Positions 6,901-13,689 of a stretch of 20,664 bases of DNA are shown piece after piece. The position numbers were made by a program, and so were the translations under genes. The notes below the pieces were generated by a model. That model made no database searches. It saw nothing but the letters and a program-made list of their open reading frames with translations, and was not told the DNA's origin. Location of the stretch: NCBI GenBank assembly GCA_902490445.1, contig CABUDZ010000029.1, forward strand, positions 1-20,664, written 5' to 3'. Positions within the stretch are counted from its first letter, which is position 1. Each line of letters opens with the position of its first letter. This DNA is from an uncultured Collinsella sp. (GTDB lineage: Bacteria > Actinomycetota > Coriobacteriia > Coriobacteriales > Coriobacteriaceae).

Positions 6901-7479
6901 ATGCCTGAGTCTTCTGTCCGTCCCCGTCGCATTGTCGTTGGCGTGTCTGGCGCCAGCGGCGCTGCGCTGGGTCTCGAGTGTCTCAAGTGCCTGCGTCAGG
7001 CCGGTGCCGAGTCGGCGCTTGTCGTCACGCGTGGGGGAGAGATCACCATCGAGCAGGAGCTCGGCATGACGCTCGACGAGTTTGCCGCGCATGCCGATGT
7101 GGTCTACGACAACAAGAACATCGGCGCCGCCATCGCAAGCGGCACCTATCCGGTCGACGGCATGATCGTGGCCCCGTGCTCCATGAAGACGCTCGCCGGC
7201 ATCGCAAGCGGCTACAGCGAAAACCTGCTGCTGCGTGCGGCCGACGTGCAGATGAAAGAGCAGCGCCGCCTGGTGCTCATGGTGCGCGAGACGCCCTTCA
7301 GCGCCATTCACGTCGATAACATGGCGCGCCTGGCGCGCGTGCCCGGCATCATGCTCATGCCGCCTATGCTCACGTTTTACAACGGCCCCGCCACGCTCGA
7401 TGACGCGGTGCATCACATCGCCGCCAAGGCGCTCGAGGCCGTCGGCGTGTCATGTGCAAACTATAAGCGCTGGTCATAG
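6901..7479 (+). CDS. ubiX: Flavin prenyltransferase UbiX/LpdB
   Basis: A 192-residue protein, the normal length for UbiX. It joins a dimethylallyl group to reduced FMN to form prenylated FMN, the cofactor of UbiD enzymes. Visible motifs are the N-terminal VGVSGASGAALG flavin-phosphate loop, VVTRGGE, the APCSMKTLAGIASGYSENLL segment and LVLMVRETPFS. The ATG at 6901 has AAGGAG 7 bases upstream. It lies 33 bases after the decarboxylase stop with no terminator between, so the two are co-transcribed. It is followed by a hairpin terminator at 7512. Pairing a dedicated prenyltransferase with the decarboxylase means the operon can make its own cofactor. Confidence 0.93.
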   Translation: MPESSVRPRRIVVGVSGASGAALGLECLKCLRQAGAESALVVTRGGEITIEQELGMTLDEFAAHADVVYDNKNIGAAIASGTYPVDGMIVAPCSMKTLAGIASGYSENLLLRAADVQMKEQRRLVLMVRETPFSAIHVDNMARLARVPGIMLMPPMLTFYNGPATLDDAVHHIAAKALEAVGVSCANYKRWS

Positions 7480-7511
7480 GCGTCTTTAGGGTAGGATACG
7501 AGTAGTGTTTG

Positions 7512-7542
7512 AGCCCGCTGCCCCTGTGGGCGGCGGGCTTTG
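7512..7542 (+). terminator. Terminator-like hairpin after ubiX
   Basis: AGCCCGCTGCCC (7512-7523) pairs with GGGCGGCGGGCT (7528-7539), with one G-U pair, around the loop CTGT, and is followed by TT then GG. The T tract is short. It would separate the operon from the regulator gene, whose ribosome site begins 12 bases further on. Confidence 0.55.
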
Positions 7543-7559
7543 GTGTGTCGGGAGGACCT

Positions 7560-8429
7560 ATGCAGACGGGCATGTATGCGATTGGCGAGATGGCGAGCCT
7601 GTTTAACGTTTCGCGCCAAACGCTCATCTACTACGACAAGATCGGCCTGTTTAAGCCCGCCGTGGTTAACGAAAAAGGCTACCGTTTCTATTCGCCCACG
7701 CAGATCCCGCTCATGCGTCTGATCTGCATGCTGCGCGACCTAGGGCTCGAACTCGACGAGATTGACCGCCTGACCTCGACGTTCGACATCGGAGAGATGA
7801 CCGATCACCTGCGCTCGCGGGTGCAGGCGCTCGATGAGCAGATTGCCGGGCTCAAAGCCGAGCGTTCGAGCGTGCAGGAGCGTCTGAGCTTTTACGACGA
7901 GGCGGTTTACTGGCGCGAGCGCGAGGGTAGGCCGGAGCTCAAGCAATTCGAGCGCCGCTACGTGGTCTTTGAGGAGTTTCCGGGCGATATCGAGCGCGGC
8001 CGCTCGATGCTCCATCCCACGCTCATGCGGGCCATCCTGCGCATGCGTGCGTTGACGGGCACGCGCCCTATGCGCGGCTGGGGTGCCATGCTGCGTCGCG
8101 AGGCGCTGCATTCCGACGACCCTATTGCCGGCGCCGGCTCCTTTGCCGTGCTGCCGCGCGGTGCCGAGGAGCTGCTGCCGAGCGATCCCGCCGAGCTGGC
8201 AGAGATTGGCATCGAGGTGCTGCCCGAGGGCACATATCTGTGCATGAGCCGCTGGGGCATGCCATACGAGCCCGAGGGCATCCGCGCCATCGTTGCCTGC
8301 ATGGACGAGCACGCGCTCCAGCCTATCGGCAACGCCTTCGACTTTTGCTACCTCGATACCACGAGCTACGACGAGTCCCACCAAGAGGACTTCTGCTGCA
8401 TCCAAATCCCCGTTACCCTCCAGATGTGA
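7560..8429 (+). CDS. MerR-family transcriptional regulator, likely activator of the prFMN module
   Basis: A 289-residue regulator. Residues about 5-75 form a MerR winged helix-turn-helix: YAIGEMASLFNVSRQTLIYYDKIGLFKP, then GYRFYS and IPLMRLICMLRDLG. Residues about 78-115 are a predicted dimerising coiled coil (VQALDEQIAGLKAERSSVQE). Residues 130-289 form a larger C-terminal part resembling the effector-binding (GyrI/BltR-like) domains of multidrug-type MerR proteins, not a metal-binding Cys tail. The ATG at 7560 has GGAGG 4 bases upstream. Two promoters of MerR architecture at 2570 and 3710, each before a gene of the same pathway, are its obvious targets; the effector may be the aromatic acid. 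It could also be autoregulated, but the dyad is not visible before its own gene. Confidence 0.88.
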   Translation: MQTGMYAIGEMASLFNVSRQTLIYYDKIGLFKPAVVNEKGYRFYSPTQIPLMRLICMLRDLGLELDEIDRLTSTFDIGEMTDHLRSRVQALDEQIAGLKAERSSVQERLSFYDEAVYWREREGRPELKQFERRYVVFEEFPGDIERGRSMLHPTLMRAILRMRALTGTRPMRGWGAMLRREALHSDDPIAGAGSFAVLPRGAEELLPSDPAELAEIGIEVLPEGTYLCMSRWGMPYEPEGIRAIVACMDEHALQPIGNAFDFCYLDTTSYDESHQEDFCCIQIPVTLQM

Positions 8430-8452
8430 CAAAGGGACAGTCCCTTTGTCAC
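8426..8452. repeat. Perfect 27-bp palindrome at the regulator stop codon
   Basis: GTGACAAAGGGAC, a central A, then GTCCCTTTGTCAC form a perfect dyad. Its first bases overlap the stop codon of the MerR gene. Degenerate copies lie at 3580 and 15120, each also at a stop codon. It can act as a hairpin at the transcript end, or as a protein-binding site. Confidence 0.7.
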
Positions 8453-8475
8453 ATTCGCGGCATGGCTGCCGCCCA

Positions 8476-8540
8476 AACCATCACAACATTCGATGAAAAT
8501 CTCGAAAACGAGGAAAAGCGTCGAATGTTGTGACGCTTTT
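8476..8540 (+). repeat. Hairpin repeat, copy B, with terminator
   Basis: Nearly identical to 3609-3674, with two visible substitutions. The terminal AAAAGCGTC / GACGCTTTT hairpin gives a terminator for the regulator transcript. The longer TCACAACATTCGA / TCGAATGTTGTGA pairing excludes that hairpin. As at copy A, it follows the GTGACAAAGGGAC-type palindrome by a few dozen bases or fewer. Confidence 0.7.
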
Positions 8541-8624
8541 CCTGTCTGTGCCGGCGAGCTCCCGTGTCATCTGGGGGTATAAGGCTAGCAAGTGTTTATT
8601 TGCGAGGCTTAAGGGGCGCCCCGT

Positions 8625-9494
8625 ATGGATATCGATAACTTTGAATGGTGGTATAGCGAGGGCGAGGCTCCGGACGAAGAGTGGGACGAGCCCGCGCCGT
8701 GTGACGTGTCGAGCGACGAGGACGAGACCGGCAACGATGCCGGTGCCGAGCCTGAAGCCGCCTCCGATGCCGCCGAACCCCTAACCTTTGAACAGGCTTG
8801 GGCCCAGGCCGAGGCCGACGAGGCGAAGGCCGATGCCACGGCCACGCTCGGCGAGCCGGCTGATATGTCGATCTCGCCGGCAAAGACCCCACAGCCGCGC
8901 CATACCATCGACCCCGGCAGCACGGCATCCTTCAGCATACTCGACGTGCCCGTGCAGGGTGCCCAGGCGCCCGCCCCCACCCATCGCCCCAACCTGGCTC
9001 GCGAGGAAGACGCGGGCCGTCGCTCTCCGCTCGGCCCCATTCTCATCGCCTTTATGGCCGGCGTCATCGCTTGCTCGGCGATCGGCAGCATCTGGGGTCA
9101 TGTCGAGCAGCAGCGCCAAGACGCCGCCAAGGTCGAGATGTCCGTCGAACAATCGCTCAGCCGCACGCGCTCGGTGCATGTATCGGTCGAGGTCAAGGAC
9201 GGCGCGACGTGGGACACCGCGCGCGGCGACAGCCAGATGCTCGTCCATATCGTGGGTCGCACGCTCAAGGGGCAAGCGATCGACGAGTACCAATACGTCA
9301 ATTCCGAAGGTGACGGCATCGAGCTCAAGCCCGGCGACTACGAGCTCACGGTCGATGAGCCGCCCGTCGCCACCGACGGCACGCGTTACCGTGCCTCAAA
9401 GCGCATGGTTCCGGTGAGTTTTAATTCACAGGCGCCCGATACGGTCGATAGCACGCCGCAGGGCGGGTTTGACCTTTACGCTATTGCTCAATAA
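8625..9494 (+). CDS. Single-span membrane protein of unknown function
   Basis: A 289-residue protein I do not recognise. Residues 1-135 are very acidic and low in complexity (EGEAPDEEWDEPAP, SSDEDETGND, repeated Ala/Glu runs) and probably disordered in the cytoplasm. A basic GRR is followed by one hydrophobic segment at about residues 136-158 (LGPILIAFMAGVIACSAIGS). The rest, about 130 residues, should face outward and looks like a compact beta-rich domain with HVSVEVKDGATWDTARGD, MLVHIVGRTLKGQAIDEYQYV and KPGDYELTVDEPPVATDG. AAGGGG lies 8-9 bases before the ATG. It probably has its own promoter, since strong hairpins precede it. The arrangement recalls actinobacterial anchored secreted domains, but I cannot assign a role. 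Confidence 0.75.
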   Translation: MDIDNFEWWYSEGEAPDEEWDEPAPCDVSSDEDETGNDAGAEPEAASDAAEPLTFEQAWAQAEADEAKADATATLGEPADMSISPAKTPQPRHTIDPGSTASFSILDVPVQGAQAPAPTHRPNLAREEDAGRRSPLGPILIAFMAGVIACSAIGSIWGHVEQQRQDAAKVEMSVEQSLSRTRSVHVSVEVKDGATWDTARGDSQMLVHIVGRTLKGQAIDEYQYVNSEGDGIELKPGDYELTVDEPPVATDGTRYRASKRMVPVSFNSQAPDTVDSTPQGGFDLYAIAQ

Positions 9495-9573
9495 CTGCAC
9501 CTGTCGCTCAACCCCGCCGCCAAGAGTGGGACAATAGCCCTCGACACCGTTGTTTACTATTGGAGGAAGTAGC

Positions 9574-10467
9574 ATGTCCACCGTCACTACCATCAAGCGC
9601 GGCGGCCTCACCGCGGCCATCGATTCCATGGGCGCCCAGCTCACGAGCCTTGCCCTCAACGGCAACGAGTATCTGTGGCAGGGCGACCCGGCCTTTTGGG
9701 GCAAGCATGCGCCTATCCTGTTCCCCATCGTGGGATCGCTGCGCAACAACATGGCGACATCTGCGGCCGGCACCTGCGAGATGCCGCGCCATGGACTCGC
9801 TCGCATCGTCGAGCACAAGTTGGTCGAGGTTTCGGAGGATGGCTCCTCGGTAACGTACGAGATCACTGACACGCCCGAGTTGCTCAAGGCGTTCCCGTTC
9901 CACTTTAAGCTCAACATGACCTATGCCCTGACCGGCGACGCCACGCTCACGCAGACCTTTGCCGTCACCAACACCGGCGACGTGGCCCTGCCGTTCTCGG
10001 TGGGCGGTCATCCTGCATTCAACGTGCCCGCCCCCGGTGCCGAAGACGAGGCGTTCGAGGATTACGAGCTGGCGTTTACCGAGGCTTGGACTAACGAGGC
10101 CCCCATCATCACGCCCGACGGTCTTATGACGTTCGAGGGCAGCTACAAGGCTCCCGATAACTCGGACGTGCTGCCCATCACGCACCGCAGCTTCGATAAC
10201 GATGCCATCATGTTCACCGATGTCCCGGGTTCCACGCTCACGCTGCGCGGCCGCAAGTCGGGCCACGGCGTCAAGATCGACTTTGAGGGCTTTAAGTACA
10301 TCGGCGTGTGGTCTGCCGCCAACGACGCCCCGTTTGTGGCGCTCGAGCCCTGGACCGGCCACACCACCATGGACACCGAGGACGACGTCTTTGAGCACAA
10401 GGTCAACACCATTACCTTGGCACCGGGTGAGACGGACGTTCGCAGCTTTAGCGTTACCCTGCTCTAG
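9574..10467 (+). CDS. Aldose 1-epimerase-like protein (LacX/galactose mutarotase fold)
   Basis: A 297-residue protein of the mutarotase superfamily, close in pattern to LacX-type proteins: GGLTAAIDSMGAQLTSL, EYLWQGDPAFWGKHAPILFPIVG, MPRHGLAR, FSVGGHPAFNVP and FVALEPWTG. The two His (in RHG and GGHP) and the late Glu (in ALEPW) correspond to the usual catalytic residues for interconverting alpha and beta anomers. It is cytoplasmic, with no signal peptide. The ATG at 9574 has GGAGGAAG a few bases upstream; an in-frame ATG at 9550 does not. The gene appears to be alone in its transcript and is followed at once by the 168-bp repeat with a strong terminator. The sugar substrate cannot be told from the context. 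Confidence 0.88.
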   Translation: MSTVTTIKRGGLTAAIDSMGAQLTSLALNGNEYLWQGDPAFWGKHAPILFPIVGSLRNNMATSAAGTCEMPRHGLARIVEHKLVEVSEDGSSVTYEITDTPELLKAFPFHFKLNMTYALTGDATLTQTFAVTNTGDVALPFSVGGHPAFNVPAPGAEDEAFEDYELAFTEAWTNEAPIITPDGLMTFEGSYKAPDNSDVLPITHRSFDNDAIMFTDVPGSTLTLRGRKSGHGVKIDFEGFKYIGVWSAANDAPFVALEPWTGHTTMDTEDDVFEHKVNTITLAPGETDVRSFSVTLL

Positions 10468-10635
10468 AGGTTCCGCCGTTCTAACGAACGACGGACCGGT
10501 CGACGCTGCGCGCCACCCAGAGCGACAATTTGTCATTCAAAAGGCAAGGCATGACCAGAAGGTCTATGCCTTGCCTTTTTCATGCTAACTTGTTCGCTCT
10601 GGGTGGCGCCCGCTGGCATTGCCAAAACATCGACG
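10468..10635 (+). repeat. 168-bp hairpin-rich repeat, copy 1
   Basis: Matches 16475-16642 over 168 bases without gaps and with about a dozen substitutions. It holds three nested or adjacent structures: CCGCCGTTC / GAACGACGG near the left end, a perfect 16-bp outer stem GCGCCACCCAGAGCGA (10510-10525) with TCGCTCTGGGTGGCGC (10594-10609), and an inner terminator (10539-10580). It begins directly after the epimerase stop codon. No coding capacity is evident. Confidence 0.75.
10539..10580 (+). terminator. Strong rho-independent terminator inside repeat copy 1
   Basis: AAAAGGCAAGGCAT (10539-10552) pairs with ATGCCTTGCCTTTT (10566-10579), with GACC-AGAA-GGTC extending the stem inside, followed by a run of T. 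It should end the epimerase transcript, and also works in the reverse sense because of the A run on the left. Confidence 0.85.
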
Positions 10636-10704
10636 CTCCCAATGACTACCGTGTGTCTATTAATTTTTCGAGCTTGTGCTGCGCTGCTGGTCGCTGGCGT
10701 ATAT

Positions 10705-10736
10705 CCTGTTAAGTCGTCAGCATACGATTCAACAGG
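10705..10736 (+). promoter_or_regulatory. Dyad before the ABC transporter operon
   Basis: CCTGTTAAGTCGT (10705-10717) and ACGATTCAACAGG (10724-10736) are reverse complements with two mismatches and a 6-base spacer. The right arm runs into the ribosome site (GGGAAGG) of the first gene. A TATAT-like -10 lies just to the left, around 10699-10704. It may be an operator for amino-acid-responsive repression, or a hairpin in the 5' leader. Confidence 0.45.
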
Positions 10737-10747
10737 GAAGGCAGATT

Positions 10748-11674
10748 ATGCATTCTCCCCATCAACGCGACGCGCATCCACAGCCGGTATGCAGCCGTCG
10801 CATCTTTTTGGGTAGCGCTCTCGCTGCGAGCGCTTCTGTCGTCGCCGGCGCGCTTGCCGGCTGCCAGCGCCCGTCCACACTCAAGGTGGTCCAGCCCACG
10901 ACGGGCGGCGGTCGCGATGACCTGTCCGATTCCGTTATCGGCAAGGATAAGATCCGCATTGGCATGGAGGCGGCCTACGCCCCGTACAACTGGCAGGTTT
11001 CCGAGGCCAGCGAGTTCACCATTCCCATCGACAACGTGCAGGGCGCCTATGCCGACGGCTACGACGTGCAGATCGCCAAGATCGTCTGCAAGGCCCTCGG
11101 CGGCGAGCCCGTTGCCGTCAAGCAGAGCTTCTCGGGCCTTATCGATTCGCTTAACAACGGCCAGATCGACCTCATCATCGCCGGCATGAGCGCCACGCCC
11201 GAGCGCGAGGAGTCCGTCGGCTTTTCCAAGCCGTATTTTATCGGCTATTTTGGCCTGTTCGTAAAAGAGGGCTCGCCCTACCAAAACGCGACCAAGCTCA
11301 GCGACTTTAGCGGCGCCACGGTGCTCGGCCAAAAGGACACGATGCTCGACACCGTCATCGACGAGATTCCGGGCGTCGTCCACAAAAATCCGGTCGATTC
11401 GGTACCCACGGTGTTCTCGAACCTGCTGCAGGGCACTTGTGACGCCGTGACCTACAACACCGAGAACGAGAAGGGCTATATGGCCCAAAACCCGGGCATC
11501 GTGCCCATTCGCTTTGCGGAGGGCGAGGGCTTTAAGCAGGAGGTTACGACAAACGTCGGCTGCCGCAAGGGCTCGGACAAGCTGCTCAAACTTATCGATA
11601 AGACGCTCAAGGGCATCAGCCAGGAGGAGCGCGACCAGATGTGGGACGCGTGCCTCGACCGTCAGCCGGCATAG
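10748..11674 (+). CDS. Amino-acid ABC transporter substrate-binding lipoprotein
   Basis: A 308-residue solute-binding protein of family 3 (polar amino acids). The N-terminus has SRRIFLGSALAAS, a hydrophobic stretch and a lipobox LAGC with Cys39, so it is exported and lipid-anchored; the twin Arg suggests possible Tat export. The core follows the family: IRIGMEAAYAPYNW, GYDVQIAKIVCKALG, FSGLIDSLNNGQIDLIIAGMSATPEREESVGFSKPY and late LLQGTCDAVTYNTE. The ATG at 10748 is preceded by GGGAAGG; upstream in-frame codons lack a site. It is 9 bases from the permease gene. A dyad at 10705-10736 may regulate the operon. Which amino acid is bound is not evident. Confidence 0.92.
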   Translation: MHSPHQRDAHPQPVCSRRIFLGSALAASASVVAGALAGCQRPSTLKVVQPTTGGGRDDLSDSVIGKDKIRIGMEAAYAPYNWQVSEASEFTIPIDNVQGAYADGYDVQIAKIVCKALGGEPVAVKQSFSGLIDSLNNGQIDLIIAGMSATPEREESVGFSKPYFIGYFGLFVKEGSPYQNATKLSDFSGATVLGQKDTMLDTVIDEIPGVVHKNPVDSVPTVFSNLLQGTCDAVTYNTENEKGYMAQNPGIVPIRFAEGEGFKQEVTTNVGCRKGSDKLLKLIDKTLKGISQEERDQMWDACLDRQPA

Positions 11675-11683
11675 GGAGGCAGC

Positions 11684-12832
11684 ATGAAAACAGTCAATCG
11701 TCTGGCCTCCTTTATCAAGGCCGACCACCGTTATGTGTACCTGGGCACGAGCGTTATCGCGGCGCTCGGTCTGGCGTTTAGCCAGCGCAACCCCACGCCG
11801 CTGAGCTTCTTGGCCCCCACCGGTATCTTCCAGGATTGCCTTTGGGCGATTCTTTGGGCCTGGCTCGTCGTGTCGGCGGCGGCGTTGGTCACCAAGCTCA
11901 TGCACTGGAGCGACTATCGCGAAACGTCGCCGTTCGCATCCGAGCGCTTCCGTCGCGGCGCGCGCCTGGGCAGCTATGTCGTGGTCGCCATCGCGGCAAT
12001 CTTCTTTATCGACCGCTGCGTCATGTCGTTTGTCGACCTGGTGCAGGTGAGCATTGTCTCGGACTCCAATCCCAGCGACTTTCTGTCGAGCTTGGTCTAC
12101 ATGACCTACAAGAGCAGCGACTTCTTTATCCGCGGCATCGAGATCACCATCGCGCTTGCCACCTTCGGCACCGTCATCGCCTTCTTCTTGGCGCTGCTCT
12201 TTGTATTCTTGCGCACCCAGACCTTCGATCGCGTCGACAATGACCTGGTGCGCTTCTTTAAGAGTATTGGCCGAGGCTTTGCGACCGTCTATTCCACCGT
12301 CGTGCGCGGCACGCCCATGATGGTCCAGGGCTTGCTCATCTATTACGCGGGCTTTACCGTTCTGCGCAGCATGGGCTTCGAGACCGCCCAGGCCAACCAG
12401 ATCTGGAGTACCTTTACCGCGGGCCTCGTCACCATCTCGCTCAACTCTACTGCCTACATGATGGAGGTCCTGCGCGGCGGCATCGAGTCGATCGACCCCG
12501 GTCAGGCCGAGGCAGCGCGCTCGCTGGGTCTGTCGCAGTGGCAGGCCATGCGCAAAGTCGTGTTTCCCCAGGGCATTAAAAACGCGATCCCGGCGCTCAC
12601 CAACGAGCTCATCATCAACATCAAGGACTCGTCGGTGCTCTCGGTCATCGGCGTGTTCGACCTCATGTACGCCACCACCACCGTCGCCGGCGTGTACTAC
12701 CGCCAGATGGAGGTCTACTGCGTAGCGCTCGTGGTCTACCTGATCCTGACGTTCGTGGCAGGCCGCCTGCTCGAGGCCTTTGGTCGCCGTCTGGGTGCCG
12801 AGGCGCCCCAGACGCTGCCGAGCTCTAACTAG
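11684..12832 (+). CDS. Amino-acid ABC transporter permease with N-terminal membrane extension
   Basis: A 382-residue inner-membrane permease of the His/Glu/Gln/Arg type. The core, about residues 145-370, has the family's five-span pattern and the EAA loop that contacts the ATPase (AEAARSLGLSQWQAMRKVVFPQGIKNAIPALTNE region). VVRGTPMMVQ and LNSTAYMMEVLRGGIESI are also typical. Usual members have about 220-240 residues; here about 145 extra N-terminal residues add roughly three hydrophobic segments (around residues 18-36, 48-70 and 97-117). The start ATG at 11684 follows GGGAGGC by 3-4 bases. It lies between the binding protein and the ATPase, 11 bases from the latter, in one operon. With a single permease gene, the channel would be a homodimer. 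Confidence 0.9.
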   Translation: MKTVNRLASFIKADHRYVYLGTSVIAALGLAFSQRNPTPLSFLAPTGIFQDCLWAILWAWLVVSAAALVTKLMHWSDYRETSPFASERFRRGARLGSYVVVAIAAIFFIDRCVMSFVDLVQVSIVSDSNPSDFLSSLVYMTYKSSDFFIRGIEITIALATFGTVIAFFLALLFVFLRTQTFDRVDNDLVRFFKSIGRGFATVYSTVVRGTPMMVQGLLIYYAGFTVLRSMGFETAQANQIWSTFTAGLVTISLNSTAYMMEVLRGGIESIDPGQAEAARSLGLSQWQAMRKVVFPQGIKNAIPALTNELIINIKDSSVLSVIGVFDLMYATTTVAGVYYRQMEVYCVALVVYLILTFVAGRLLEAFGRRLGAEAPQTLPSSN

Positions 12833-12843
12833 GAGGAGCAACC

Positions 12844-13617
12844 ATGACTCAGAATAACTCCGCGGTTGCAGACGCTTGCGAGCCGCTTATCCGCGTCGAG
12901 GGCCTGCGCAAGAGCTTTGGCTCACTCGAGGTGCTCAAGGGCATCGATCTGTCCATCAATCCCGGCGAGGTCGTCACCATCATCGGCGCCTCAGGCTCGG
13001 GCAAGTCGACGTTTCTGCGCTGCCTTAACCTGCTCGAGACTCCGGACGCGGGCCACATCTGGTTCCACGGCCAGGATCTTACGGCCGAGCGCTGCAACAT
13101 TAACAAACTGCGTGAGGACATCGGCATGGTGTTCCAGGGCTTCAACCTATTCAACAACATGGATGTGCTCGACAACTGCACGCTTGCGCCCGTCACGCTC
13201 AAAAAGATGAGCAAGGCCGAGGCCGAGAAGGTCGCGATGGAGCATCTGACCAGCGTGGGACTCGAAAAGTTCGCGCACGCCGCCGTGGGCAGGCTTTCGG
13301 GCGGCCAAAAGCAGCGCGTCGCCATCGCCCGCGCCCTGTGCATGAATCCGCAGATCATGCTGTTTGACGAGCCGACCTCCGCACTCGACCCCGAGATCGT
13401 GGGAGAGGTGCTCGAGGTCATGCACAACCTCGCTGCCGACGGCATGACCATGGTCGTCGTCACGCACGAGATGGCCTTTGCCCGCACGGTGTCCGACCGC
13501 GTGGTCTTTATGGACAAGGGCGTGGTGCTCGAGGACGCCGCGCCGGCCGAGCTCTTTGGCAATCCCAAGCACCAGCGCACCCTCGAGTTCCTCTCGCGTT
13601 ATCTCGAGGACAAATAA
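12844..13617 (+). CDS. Amino-acid ABC transporter ATP-binding protein (GlnQ/HisP-like)
   Basis: A 257-residue cytoplasmic ATPase that powers the permease at 11684. All nucleotide-binding motifs are intact: Walker A GASGSGKST at residues 48-56, Q-loop GMVFQGFNLF, signature LSGGQKQRVAIARAL, Walker B IMLFDEPTSALDPE and switch His in VVVTHEM. The length is normal for polar amino-acid importers. AGGAGG lies 5 bases before the ATG, and the gene follows the permease by 11 bases. A hairpin at 13641-13665 may end the operon before the peptidase gene, though its T tract is poor. Confidence 0.95.
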   Translation: MTQNNSAVADACEPLIRVEGLRKSFGSLEVLKGIDLSINPGEVVTIIGASGSGKSTFLRCLNLLETPDAGHIWFHGQDLTAERCNINKLREDIGMVFQGFNLFNNMDVLDNCTLAPVTLKKMSKAEAEKVAMEHLTSVGLEKFAHAAVGRLSGGQKQRVAIARALCMNPQIMLFDEPTSALDPEIVGEVLEVMHNLAADGMTMVVVTHEMAFARTVSDRVVFMDKGVVLEDAAPAELFGNPKHQRTLEFLSRYLEDK

Positions 13618-13640
13618 CCGATCGCAAACGCTTATGTGGC

Positions 13641-13665
13641 AGGGCCGCTCCGGTGGGGCGGCCCT
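13641..13665 (+). terminator. Hairpin between the ABC operon and the peptidase gene
   Basis: AGGGCCGC (13641-13648) pairs perfectly with GCGGCCCT (13658-13665). No T run follows, so it may be a weak terminator or an mRNA-stabilising element, and the peptidase may be partly co-transcribed with the transporter. Confidence 0.4.
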
Positions 13666-13689
13666 CGTCATCACAATCGAAAGGATGTC

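Noticed and set aside
8565..8583. Possible promoter with TATAAG before the unknown membrane protein
   Set aside because: The -10-like box is good but no -35 lies at an acceptable distance.
10709..12841. Very long open frame (710 codons) on the minus strand opposite the ABC transporter genes
   Set aside because: It mirrors three well-supported plus-strand genes. Its product is rich in His, Asp, Gly, Ala and Arg, as expected from reading GC-biased codons on the wrong strand, and shows no domain.
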